This document shows positions 34,812 to 42,901 of a DNA stretch of 64,000 nucleotides, in pieces. Each line of letters opens with the position of its first letter. Within the stretch, counting starts at the first letter, position 1. The notes under the pieces were generated by a model. The model saw nothing but the letters and a program-made list of their open reading frames with translations. It was not told where the DNA came from and did not search any database. The stretch comes from UTCHB3 sp964531325 (GTDB taxonomy: Bacteria > Bacteroidota > Ignavibacteria > Ignavibacteriales > Ignavibacteriaceae): contig CAZHCW010000006.1 in assembly GCA_964531325.1 (NCBI GenBank), forward strand, positions 1 to 64,000, in the 5' to 3' direction. The position numbers were made by a program, and so were the translations under genes.

Positions 34812-35576
34812 GTGCTTAAAAAACTATTGCTGCTCCTTTTTATCCCGCTTTGTGTGGTAATGGCTCAGCCCGAAGATGATGATTACGAACCAATAGAAAG
34901 AGCACCCGCTTTTGATGCACCTTTTGGTGGTGGCGGTGGTTATATGGGGGGAGTTGCTTTTATGGATTTTGCTGCCATCAACAAGGCTCTCGCCGGCTTT
35001 GGAACACCGGAAATGTCCCAGGCATTTTACACTTCAAGTGGCGGGGGTTTCATCTATATCGGATTTGTTAAACACCTTAGATTGGGGGGAATTGGGTTTA
35101 CTTCAGGTACCTCCTCAAAAGGGACAGCAAACGGATTCAACAAAGAAACTCGCTATTCCAATTCATTCGCCGGGCTTACGGTTGAATATTCCCTCCCCTT
35201 CATTAGAGACTGGGCACTTTCTGTTGGAGGAATCATCGGTGTTGGAGGGCAAGAGCTGGAACTCTTCAGACATGACGGCTCTGTTGACTGGAAAAACGAC
35301 TTAAATACCTTAAAAGATGACTTCCTCGGTTCTACCAAATCCTTTGGAAGGAAATATTCAAACAACTATATGGTACTTGCACCTACATTAAATGCCGACT
35401 TCCTTCTTCACCCACTTATTTCTGTAAGAGTTGGAGCCGGTTACTCATTTACAATGTTTGGCGACAATTGGAAAGCCGACAATGGCGTGGCTGTTACAAA
35501 TTTCCCGGCATCCGATCTTAGAGGAAATGGATTCTTTTTACAACTCGGTATAATGGCAGGCCTCTTTTTCTATTGA
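34812..35576 (+). CDS. predicted outer-membrane protein, unknown family
   Basis: A 254-residue protein starting with GTG, seven bases after the transglutaminase-like stop. The signal peptide is KKLLLLLFIPLCVVMAQ, followed by an acidic stretch (PEDDDYEPIE) and a Gly-rich patch (APFGGGGGYMGG). The remainder alternates as in a beta-barrel, with GGFIYIGFVKHLRLGGIGF and a C-terminus FFLQLGIMAGLFFY. It is probably co-transcribed with the preceding gene. I do not recognise a family. Confidence 0.75.
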   Translation: MLKKLLLLLFIPLCVVMAQPEDDDYEPIERAPAFDAPFGGGGGYMGGVAFMDFAAINKALAGFGTPEMSQAFYTSSGGGFIYIGFVKHLRLGGIGFTSGTSSKGTANGFNKETRYSNSFAGLTVEYSLPFIRDWALSVGGIIGVGGQELELFRHDGSVDWKNDLNTLKDDFLGSTKSFGRKYSNNYMVLAPTLNADFLLHPLISVRVGAGYSFTMFGDNWKADNGVAVTNFPASDLRGNGFFLQLGIMAGLFFY

Positions 35577-35615
35577 TTTTATTAATTTGACAAACTTTTT
35601 AGGATAATTCTTTTC

Positions 35616-36629
35616 ATGAAAAACATTCTCGTTACCGGTGGAGCCGGATTTATTGGCAGTAACTTTGTGAACGCCCTTCTTGATAAAAGGGACGATATTT
35701 TTATTGTAAACCTCGATAAGTTGACCTATGCCGGCAACCTTGAAAACCTGAAAAATTCTGAAACTAAAAAAAACTACAGGTTTGTTAAGGGTGATATCGC
35801 CAATTCTGAAATGGTTGAATATGTCTTCCGGAAATATGATATTAAATATGTTGTCAATTTTGCTGCAGAATCACATGTTGACAGAAGTATCCTCGGCTCA
35901 AAAGTTTTTTATGAGACCAATGTCATCGGAACTAATGTGCTGCTCGAAACCGCCCGCCGCTTTGAAGTGGAAAGATTCCTTCAGGTTTCAACAGACGAAG
36001 TTTACGGTTCTCTTGGTGCCACCGGATTTTTTACTGAAAAAACTCCAATCTCCCCCAACAGTCCATATTCATCAAGTAAAGCCGCCGCAGATATGATGGT
36101 TCAGGCGTTTTATCATACTTACGGTATGCCCGTTCTTACCACAAGATGTTCAAACAACTACGGTCCTTTTCAATTTCCCGAAAAACTGATCCCGCTGATG
36201 ATCATCAATACCCTCAACGGGAAAAAACTACCTGTTTATGGTGATGGACTTAATGTACGCGACTGGATATATGTTCTCGACCACAACTTTGCTATTGAAA
36301 CTGTTCTCGAAAAAGGGAAAATCGGCGAAGTTTACAACATCGGCGCAAAAAATGAAATGACTAACATCGAAATCGTAAGGCTCATCCTAAAACACCTCGG
36401 CAAAGGGGATGAAATGATTGAGTATGTGAAAGACCGCCCCGGGCACGACCGCCGTTATGCAATCGATAACACCAAAATTGAAACCGATCTGGGCTGGACA
36501 CCCGAATTCTCTTTTGAATCTGCAATCGGTGAAACAATCGACTGGTACCTAAACAACAAAGAGTGGTGGCAACGCATCATTTCAGGTGAATACGAAAAAT
36601 ATTATTCCCAACTCTATGGAAAGAGGTAG
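35616..36629 (+). CDS. rfbB: dTDP-glucose 4,6-dehydratase
   Basis: A 337-residue extended SDR enzyme that makes dTDP-4-keto-6-deoxyglucose for surface polysaccharides. The NAD motif VTGGAGFIGSNFV is at residue 5; STDEVYGSLG and YSSSKAAADMMV contain the catalytic Thr-Asp-Glu and Tyr-xxx-Lys; RPGHDRRYAID is the substrate-binding motif of RfbB/RmlB. Length is normal. It is followed directly by an SLBB export gene, which supports a role in exopolysaccharide or O-antigen. The RmlD-like reductase at 25.2 kb may use a related substrate. Confidence 0.95.
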   Translation: MKNILVTGGAGFIGSNFVNALLDKRDDIFIVNLDKLTYAGNLENLKNSETKKNYRFVKGDIANSEMVEYVFRKYDIKYVVNFAAESHVDRSILGSKVFYETNVIGTNVLLETARRFEVERFLQVSTDEVYGSLGATGFFTEKTPISPNSPYSSSKAAADMMVQAFYHTYGMPVLTTRCSNNYGPFQFPEKLIPLMIINTLNGKKLPVYGDGLNVRDWIYVLDHNFAIETVLEKGKIGEVYNIGAKNEMTNIEIVRLILKHLGKGDEMIEYVKDRPGHDRRYAIDNTKIETDLGWTPEFSFESAIGETIDWYLNNKEWWQRIISGEYEKYYSQLYGKR

Positions 36630-36632
36630 TTG

Positions 36633-38039
36633 ATGAAGAGGTTCATTCTGTCATTGGTTCTTCTTGCATTTGTGGTCTCTGCACAGACAACAAAAGAGAA
36701 GACGCCTATGGGAATATCCGACAATAGAATTAATATCAGTGTTGTAGGCAATCCGCGTCTCGCAGGCTCATATCCCGCAGCTCCGGGAGAAAGGATCGAC
36801 CAGTTCCTTACAAGAATCATCTATAATGGAACCGAGTACAAAAATTCTGTCTCTCTCAGAAATATAAAAATCAAAAAAACGACCGGTGCAGAAATAACCG
36901 TTGATCTCCAAAAATTCAGAATCAATGGAGATATCAGGGAAAATCCCTATCTCGCAAACGATGACATCATTGTTTTTCCAACTGCAAATTTTGAAGAAAT
37001 CTATTATGAAATAGAGGGGGCCGTTAACGCCTCAGGAAGATACCATTTTCTGGAAGGTGATGACCTGCAGGTTGCAATTTATTATGCAATGGGGATAAGC
37101 ACTGCATTTGAAGGTTCCGACTCTACCACAATTTACAGATTAACCTACGACAAAACGAAGATGGAGAAGATAAGGGTTGCCTCCAATTCAAATTTTAAAC
37201 TGAAAAACAGAGATAGAATTGTGGTGGGCGACGAACAACCTTTCATGAATGACTTTAGAATTCTTGTGATAGGAGAAGTTAACCGTCCGGGGTATGTACC
37301 TTTTGGAAGGAAAAACCAAACCCTTAAAGATGTCATAGAACTCGCAGGTGGATTTACCGACAACGCCTCTCTGAACAACATTCGTATCCTGAAAAGTAAA
37401 AATCTACCCTCCAGTGTAATCCGTTCTTATTACGGAGTAGATGCCCCAAAAGAAAGAAGAGACCTTCAAGAGGATAAAGATGTTGTTGATATCCAGAAAT
37501 TTATGTCAGAGCTAAGTGTGCTCGATTTTTTGAACCTCTATCGTCTCTCCGGGCTCAATGAAAGAGATACTTCCTATTTGAGACTTGAAGCACAATTAAA
37601 CTTTTACAACAACAGTCAGTTGATCGATCTTAATGCTAAAAACGATACTCTTCGTAATTTCTACGAAAATTATCGGGTGCAGATGGGTGATATTGTGGTA
37701 GTTTCAAGCATCCCCGTTGGAATTAACATGGTGGGGCAGGTTCCCTACCCGGGTTGGATCGCTTATACACCGGGAATGGATGTGAATTATTATATCCGAC
37801 AGGCGGGCGGTCTAAACGACTATGCCAATCCTGATGACATCATGATCATTAAAGGAAACACCAAACAGTGGCATTCAGCTGATGGATTTAAGGGACAACT
37901 TGAACCCGGTGACTATATCTATATCCCAAAAGAAGCCCAAAGATCTTTTTGGTCATATCTGGGAGACACTGCCCTCGTCCTTGGTATTGTTGGAAACATA
38001 GCAACTCTCGCTATCCTCTTTATTAATGTAATGAAATAG
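36633..38039 (+). CDS. SLBB-domain polysaccharide export-like protein
   Basis: A 468-residue protein from ATG 36633 (a TTG three bases earlier is also possible), four bases after the rfbB stop. Signal peptide KRFILSLVLLAFVVSAQ. Three SLBB-type units are visible, with VIGEVNRPGYVPFGR plus LKDVIELAGGFTD and MVGQVPYPGWIAYT plus YIRQAGGLNDYANPDD the clearest. The C-terminus has one membrane helix (LVLGIVGNIATLAILFINV). This resembles Wza-type exporters but with an unusual C-terminal anchor; no kinase (Wzc) or polymerase gene is adjacent. Confidence 0.88.
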   Translation: MKRFILSLVLLAFVVSAQTTKEKTPMGISDNRINISVVGNPRLAGSYPAAPGERIDQFLTRIIYNGTEYKNSVSLRNIKIKKTTGAEITVDLQKFRINGDIRENPYLANDDIIVFPTANFEEIYYEIEGAVNASGRYHFLEGDDLQVAIYYAMGISTAFEGSDSTTIYRLTYDKTKMEKIRVASNSNFKLKNRDRIVVGDEQPFMNDFRILVIGEVNRPGYVPFGRKNQTLKDVIELAGGFTDNASLNNIRILKSKNLPSSVIRSYYGVDAPKERRDLQEDKDVVDIQKFMSELSVLDFLNLYRLSGLNERDTSYLRLEAQLNFYNNSQLIDLNAKNDTLRNFYENYRVQMGDIVVVSSIPVGINMVGQVPYPGWIAYTPGMDVNYYIRQAGGLNDYANPDDIMIIKGNTKQWHSADGFKGQLEPGDYIYIPKEAQRSFWSYLGDTALVLGIVGNIATLAILFINVMK

Positions 38040-38065
38040 TTTTCCTGCCCTTAAAAACATTTATC

Positions 38066-38096
38066 TTCCCCGGTTTTCTTTAACGGAACCGGGGAA
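38066..38096. terminator. probable hairpin terminator after the SLBB gene
   Basis: CCCCGGTT (38068-38075) pairs with AACCGGGG (38087-38094), extendable by two bases outward (TT/AA). It lies 28 bases after the stop. The downstream T-run is poor, so this is a moderate call. Confidence 0.55.
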
Positions 38097-38190
38097 ATTA
38101 ATCTTCTATCCTGAATTTTCACTGCAACCTTTTTGATCCTGTCGAAGTCTAAAAAACAGGAAAGCAATCAAATCGAAAGAGACTTCAGAA

Positions 38191-38274
38191 ATGAAAACTT
38201 TAATATTGTCAATCGTTTTAATTTTAATAGCAATACTCCTCTTTTTTACAACTGTAAGTGCCGCCGGAGCGTGA
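38191..38274 (+). CDS. possible 27-residue hydrophobic peptide
   Basis: ATG to TGA encodes MKTLILSIVLILIAILLFFT and then VSAAGA, a signal-peptide-like or single-helix membrane peptide. It lies between the SLBB terminator and the convergent proC. No convincing ribosome binding site. It could be a small membrane peptide or chance; nothing else supports it. Confidence 0.2.
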   Translation: MKTLILSIVLILIAILLFFTTVSAAGA

Positions 38275-38277
38275 CAA

Positions 38278-39084
38278 TCAGGAGTAAAGTTTTTCAGCTT
38301 TTTCTGCGGAAATAACAATTCCTTTTATCAAAGAAGAGCTAAAACCCGAGTGCTCCATCTGATTTAATCCCGCTATCGTGCACCCTCTTGGAGTTGTTAC
38401 TTTGTCAACTTCACTCTCGGGATGTGCCCCTTTTTGCAGCAAAAGTGCCGCCGCACCCTTTGCAGTCTGGGCTGCCATAAACAAAGCATCCTCTGCGTGG
38501 AATCCTATCTCGATACCGCCCTGCGAAGCTGCTCTCACCGCCCTTAAAAAGAAAGCAATTCCACACGCACAAAGTGCAGTGGCAGGAACCATCAAATCTT
38601 CACGAATTATTATCGCAGCACCAAGAGGTTCAAAAAGATTTTTGGCACGATCGAGAGCTTTTTTGTCCTCTGAATCACCACACAAACAGGTCATCGACTC
38701 ACGAATTGCAACAGCGGTGTTTGGCATTGCTCTTATAACTGCCACTTTTTTGGTGAGTTGTGATTTCATATCCTTTATTGAAGCACCAGAAACTATCGAA
38801 ATTACTTCATGTTTCCCTTCAACCAAAAACGGATCGATCTCTCGAAGCACTCCATCCAGATCTTTTGGAGTAACAGCTACAACAATTATTTCCGCCATCT
38901 CAACGGCTTTTGTGTTTGAAGTGGTAACGCTCATTCCAAGATCGGAAAATCGTTTTAAACCCTCTTCACTTCTCCTTGTAACAATGATATTTTGTGTCTC
39001 AATTAATTTCGACTCATTTAAACCCAACGCGATGGCGGAACCGATATTTCCTCCACCAAGAATTGCAACTTTTCTGTTTTCCAA
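38278..39084 (-). CDS. proC: pyrroline-5-carboxylate reductase
   Basis: A 268-residue enzyme for the last step of proline synthesis, reducing pyrroline-5-carboxylate with NAD(P)H. VAILGGGNIGSAIALGL is the nucleotide-binding motif, VIRAMPNTAVAIRESMT the central signature, and VTTPRGCTIAGLNQME the conserved C-terminal motif. Length is normal. It is monocistronic, convergent with the polysaccharide genes; repeat island C lies upstream of its start. Confidence 0.97.
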   Translation of the reverse strand: MENRKVAILGGGNIGSAIALGLNESKLIETQNIIVTRRSEEGLKRFSDLGMSVTTSNTKAVEMAEIIVVAVTPKDLDGVLREIDPFLVEGKHEVISIVSGASIKDMKSQLTKKVAVIRAMPNTAVAIRESMTCLCGDSEDKKALDRAKNLFEPLGAAIIIREDLMVPATALCACGIAFFLRAVRAASQGGIEIGFHAEDALFMAAQTAKGAAALLLQKGAHPESEVDKVTTPRGCTIAGLNQMEHSGFSSSLIKGIVISAEKAEKLYS

Positions 39085-39470
39085 CTGAACACCTGTTTAT
39101 TTATAAATACCATCGCAAATAAAAACAATTCCCACATTAAATCAGCATAATTTAGGACAAAAGGAAAGAGTGAGGGGACGCAGATACACGCTGATTAAAC
39201 GGATTTTCGCAGAAGGGGATTATTGGCGTAAGAGTGAGGAGAGGTAATCGTCCCGATTGCCTTCTGCAAAATGAAACGGTAAATAGTTACGCGTATATCA
39301 CGGATTAAGCACAGATATCCACGGATATTTATTAACAATTAGCACAAAAATTTCCCCGAAGTGGGAATTGATATTCGTAGCATCCCGATTGCCGTCTGCA
39401 AGGCGAAATAACTCCGTTAAACCTCAATTTACATAAAATTGTCTAAGTTGCATGAATAAAAAAAATCGGA
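39085..39470. repeat. intergenic repeat island C
   Basis: No gene. The region contains the same words as islands A, D and E but mostly inverted: GGGGACGCAGATACACG (from 39174), GGTAATCGTCCCGATTGCC (from 39242), GATATTCGTAGCA (39370-39382) followed by TCCCGATTGCCGTCTGC. It also has CACGGATTAAGCACAG and CACGGATATT, which belong to the ATCCGTGG family. The first 60 bases and the last 50 are AT-rich and probably hold the promoters of proC and the lipoprotein gene. Confidence 0.7.
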
Positions 39471-40307
39471 ATGATAATGTCTAACAATCTTTGGTCTCGT
39501 ATTTCAGGTGTTTTAATAATTTTAGCAGGTGCTCTGACCCTCACATCATGTACATCCGTGCAAAATGTAACAAGTTCACCAACTTCTGAAGCCGTAGTGG
39601 TTGATGGTATGAGAAATGACTGGATGGGAAGACTCACCCAAATTGAAGATGATAACATTGCTTTTGGCTTCAAAAATGATGACAAGTCACTTTATATCCT
39701 CATGGTGACAGCCAACCGACAAAACATTATGAAAATCCTAAACACAGGCCTCACACTCTGGATCAATTCCGAAGGTGGTGAAGAACTTGGATTTAGATAT
39801 CCACTAAAACCACTCCCCGAAGACTTAAGAGAAATCAGAGGGTTCGGCGATGCCAAAAAAGACCAACAACAAGACCCGATGGATTTCATTTCTGCTCTCA
39901 AAAGAATTAATAATCAAATTCAAGTGATTACCAAAGACGAATATCCAATCTATACTGCCGACGCTTCGATTGGGAAATACATCAAAGGCAATTTTAATAT
40001 GAGTGAGGGACAGTTTGTAATTGAACTGCAAATCCCCCTAAAAGGTGACGATGTCTCTGACCGGTTGTTTCAATCCTCCACAAAAATCATCTCCCTTAAT
40101 TTCGAAACAGGGAAATTTGAGATGGACGGCAAACACCCCGGCGGTGGAATGGATCGTGACGAAGGTGAAGGTGGCGGAATGCCCGGTAGTGGAGGTAATC
40201 ACGGTGGTGGAATGGGCAAAGGCCAAGGTGGTAATCGCCCCGGCGGTGGTGACCGACCCAACATGAAACAGCTTAAATATTCTTTTAAGGTTGAGCTGGT
40301 GAGGTAG
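39471..40307 (+). CDS. predicted lipoprotein with Gly-rich tail
   Basis: A 278-residue protein. The N-terminal hydrophobic segment ends in LTLTSC, a lipobox with Cys at residue 28. The middle contains WMGRLTQIEDDNIAFGFKND and FVIELQIPLKGDD, which suggests a beta-sandwich of the CBM9/DOMON kind; this is a guess from pattern. The last 60 residues are Gly, Met, His and Asp rich (GGGMDRDEGEGGGMPGSGG, then NHGGGMGKGQGG), low-complexity and possibly metal-binding. It lies between repeat island C and the small toxin-antitoxin group. Confidence 0.78.
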   Translation: MIMSNNLWSRISGVLIILAGALTLTSCTSVQNVTSSPTSEAVVVDGMRNDWMGRLTQIEDDNIAFGFKNDDKSLYILMVTANRQNIMKILNTGLTLWINSEGGEELGFRYPLKPLPEDLREIRGFGDAKKDQQQDPMDFISALKRINNQIQVITKDEYPIYTADASIGKYIKGNFNMSEGQFVIELQIPLKGDDVSDRLFQSSTKIISLNFETGKFEMDGKHPGGGMDRDEGEGGGMPGSGGNHGGGMGKGQGGNRPGGGDRPNMKQLKYSFKVELVR

Positions 40308-40351
40308 TAATCATTATTTTTTAATTCTAAAATGCTTTAGTTAAATTTGCA

Positions 40352-40651
40352 GTGTTAATTCATTTTCAGACAGGAATAAAATTGATAACAAAAAAGAAAC
40401 TCAACCGTGCCATTGAGATTTGCAAGGAAAATGGTGTTACCCGAATTGTACTTTTTGGAAGTGCTGCAAAGAACCTGCATGAAGCCAGGGACATTGACCT
40501 TGGTGTCGAAGGTATTAGTGGATGGGATGCACTATCTCTCGCCGGTAAGATCGAAAACGAAATTGGTGTGAATGTGGATATCGTTGATATATCCAAGGAA
40601 TCTGATTTCATCGACCACATAAAGCGATATGGAAAACTGGTCTATGCATAA
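40352..40651 (+). CDS. MNT-type nucleotidyltransferase domain protein
   Basis: A 99-residue protein from GTG 40352; a TTG at 40382 would shorten it to 89 and fits the domain start equally well. IVLFGSAAKNLHEARDIDLGVEG is a GS-x-DxD motif of minimal nucleotidyltransferases. These act as antitoxins that modify HEPN toxins in known pairs. No HEPN gene follows: the next 214 bases contain only a 36-codon frame. It may therefore be an orphan or work with an unlinked partner. Confidence 0.8.
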   Translation: MLIHFQTGIKLITKKKLNRAIEICKENGVTRIVLFGSAAKNLHEARDIDLGVEGISGWDALSLAGKIENEIGVNVDIVDISKESDFIDHIKRYGKLVYA

Positions 40652-40865
40652 GCGCATCCACTCCCTTCCACGAGTCCATCCGAAGAATATAATGATCTAA
40701 ATTCAATGAAAATTCTTGATGGTACCCAACAAAATGTTTGTGAACAAAACTATATTTATCAGAAGCCAGGCATGGAATTTAATCGATGGGCAGTGAGATA
40801 TTTCATGGTTGAATAAATTAAGCAGAATTGTTATATTTGACTTCCGATAAATAGAAAGCTAAAAA

Positions 40866-41072
40866 ATGAACGATTCAATTATACTCACAAAGTTAAATGA
40901 ATTGCCCGAGAGTCTCAAGAAGGAGGTCTTGGACTTCATTGATTTTTTGATCAAAAAGCAAGATACTGTTTCAGTTGAAAAACACCCAACCGCAGGTTGC
41001 ATGAAAGGCACTTTTATTATGAAAGATGACTTTGACGAACCATTGGAAGATTTTCAGGAATATATGAGATGA
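40866..41072 (+). CDS. DUF2281-type antitoxin
   Basis: A 68-residue protein with LTKLNELPESLKKEVLDFIDFLI at the start, typical of DUF2281/VapB-like antitoxins, and an acidic C-terminus (MKDDFDEPLEDFQEYMR) that would thread into the toxin active site. It overlaps the PIN gene by four bases (ATGA), the usual toxin-antitoxin arrangement. Confidence 0.88.
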   Translation: MNDSIILTKLNELPESLKKEVLDFIDFLIKKQDTVSVEKHPTAGCMKGTFIMKDDFDEPLEDFQEYMR

Positions 41073-41455
41073 AATTTTTGTTGGACACACATGCACTCAT
41101 TTGGTTTGTCGAAGACGATGAAAAGTTACCAGATTCTTTAAGAACTATTCTTGGGAATAAGAAAAATCAGATTTCTATAAGTATTGGGACCTTATGGGAA
41201 ATTGCGATAAAAATCAGCTTGGAGAAGTTGGTCATTAATAAGACTTTTGAAGAAGTTTTACAGCTTGTGAAATCTAATGGATTTGGAATACTCCCGATAT
41301 CAGAAGATCATTTAACTGTACTTCTCAAATTACCATTTAATCATCGCGATCCGTTCGACAGGATTTTAGCAAACCAATCACTGGCAGGAGACTTTGTTTT
41401 TGTAAGCAAAGATGATGTTTTTGATTCTTATAAAGTAAAAAGACTTTGGAAATAA
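41069..41455 (+). CDS. PIN-domain ribonuclease toxin (VapC-like)
   Basis: A 128-residue PIN-domain protein. The acidic residues expected for metal binding are seen in LLDTHALIWFVEDDE, IGTLWEIAIK and HRDPFDRILANQSL. This LDTHxxLW variant is common among PIN toxins paired with DUF2281 antitoxins. It should cleave RNA, often tRNA, when released. Translation is coupled to the antitoxin. A repeat island follows. Confidence 0.92.
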   Translation: MKFLLDTHALIWFVEDDEKLPDSLRTILGNKKNQISISIGTLWEIAIKISLEKLVINKTFEEVLQLVKSNGFGILPISEDHLTVLLKLPFNHRDPFDRILANQSLAGDFVFVSKDDVFDSYKVKRLWK

Positions 41456-41820
41456 GGCCGCAAAGTAAACTTGCTCTCACGAGTACGAACAACATTTTCC
41501 TCACTTCAAAAATTCAAACATTAGAGATAGTTCATTTTATCATCCCTCCTTGCGATACTTAGTTTTGCAGACGGCAATCGGGACGATTACCCCTCCTGAC
41601 TCTTACGCCAAAAATCCATCCGTGGAAATCTGTGTTAAATCCGTGATATCCGTGGAACTATATAAAAATCCCCTCCGCGTAACTCCGTTTAATCTGCGTG
41701 TATCTGCGTCCCCTAAAAATCTTCTTCCACAAAAAGAATATTACCCTTGTTTCATGTTTTATTTGTGATAATTTATTAAGTTACGGGTGACCTAACTTAA
41801 ACTTGTTCGAGGAGTGAAAC
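41456..41820. repeat. intergenic repeat island D
   Basis: No gene. GCAGACGGCAATCGGGAC starts at 41567; ATCCGTGG-type words fill about 41615-41660; AATCTGCGTG followed by TATCTGCGTCCCC lies at 41691-41713. Order and orientation match island A. The final 60 bases are AT-rich and end in GAGGAGTGAAAC just before the next start, giving it a ribosome binding site. Confidence 0.7.
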
Positions 41821-42771
41821 ATGAAAAGGTTGTTACTGTACTCGTGTATGATTCTGGTCGCATTTAATATGGTTTCCAGAGCCGGAGATAAAGGTCCAAC
41901 TCTTACCACTGTCACTGAGTCCATCCTCAATTTTATGGATGATGGCAGATGGTATCCAAAGACCGTTTGGAATATTTTAGGGATGCAAAACGGAGAAGAA
42001 CTCAAAACTACCATCAAAGATATGAATGGTAAGATCGTTGCTGATGCAACATGGCAATTTACTGCAAACTACGACGGAGAGTGGGCAAAAGTAACCGATT
42101 GCCTCAAATTTTCACCAACAGGACACCCTACTACCGATTTTCCCAAGCTTCCCGTTTTTGCCCCTGGCAACTACAAACTTGAAATCTATGCTGCCGGAAA
42201 ATTGATTTGGGAAACTCCATTCGAGATCACTAAAACTGTTAAAGCCGGAAAAGCACGATTCGCTTGCACCGGACCCTGGACGGATATCGCTTATATCTAT
42301 GAAGATGACGGTTCAAATGGAGGTGTAGTGTCGTTTTGGTTTGGTGCTCCAACTGATGTAAAATGGTTCTGGGAGAATAATGACGGATATGAAAGAACGA
42401 TGGAACTGAGGTCGGAAGTCATTAAAAATGGCGAAGTACTCATCACCAAAGGTCCGGAACAATACGATCATTTTACCAACTTCCCCGGCCAATCAAGGAA
42501 GTTTGGAAAATCTGTTGCATATACAATGGATTTTAAGCCAAAAGTGATGTCGCAGGATGGTGAGTATAGAATTGTAATTTATGCAAGTGACCAATACAAA
42601 AACCAGTGGAATCCAATAGTGGACTTCACATTCCCCGTGGTAAACGGACAAATCCCGATTAATGAAGAGTTATCAGGAGCAAAGTCTGATCCGCTCCATA
42701 AATGTATAACATCTTCAGCTTATTATGTAAAAGGAGCTGTAAAAAATACTGTTCCCAACTACAAACAGTAA
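41821..42771 (+). CDS. secreted protein of unknown function
   Basis: A 316-residue protein with a signal peptide (KRLLLYSCMILVAFNMVSRA). The mature part is rich in aromatic residues and beta-prone, with WQFTANYDGEWAKVTDCLKF, RFACTGPWTDIAYIY and VKWFWENNDGYERTMELRSE, and could consist of two Ig-like sandwiches. Three cysteines in the mature part may form a disulfide. No family recognised. A strong terminator follows. Confidence 0.75.
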   Translation: MKRLLLYSCMILVAFNMVSRAGDKGPTLTTVTESILNFMDDGRWYPKTVWNILGMQNGEELKTTIKDMNGKIVADATWQFTANYDGEWAKVTDCLKFSPTGHPTTDFPKLPVFAPGNYKLEIYAAGKLIWETPFEITKTVKAGKARFACTGPWTDIAYIYEDDGSNGGVVSFWFGAPTDVKWFWENNDGYERTMELRSEVIKNGEVLITKGPEQYDHFTNFPGQSRKFGKSVAYTMDFKPKVMSQDGEYRIVIYASDQYKNQWNPIVDFTFPVVNGQIPINEELSGAKSDPLHKCITSSAYYVKGAVKNTVPNYKQ

Positions 42772-42786
42772 AATCGATTTCCGGGA

Positions 42787-42825
42787 CAGCGTGAAGTTGA
42801 GATTAACCTCAATTTCACGCTGTTT
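42787..42825. terminator. hairpin terminator between convergent genes
   Basis: CAGCGTGAA-GTTGAG (42787-42801) pairs with CTCAAT-TTCACGCTG (42808-42822) and is followed by TTTG. It lies 16 bases after the stop of the secreted protein gene and can serve it; it is 80 bases from the convergent efflux pump gene. Confidence 0.8.
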
Positions 42826-42901
42826 GCCTCCCCTGCCACTTACCTCGAATCTATTGGGTTTTTATCCTTGTTTGTGGAAATTGCTGTCTGTAAATAACTG
42901 C

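Noticed and set aside
40706..40816. A 36-codon frame after the MNT gene, considered as a remnant HEPN toxin
   Set aside because: No HEPN motif (Rx4-6H) is present and the composition is not convincing; it was not listed as a gene.
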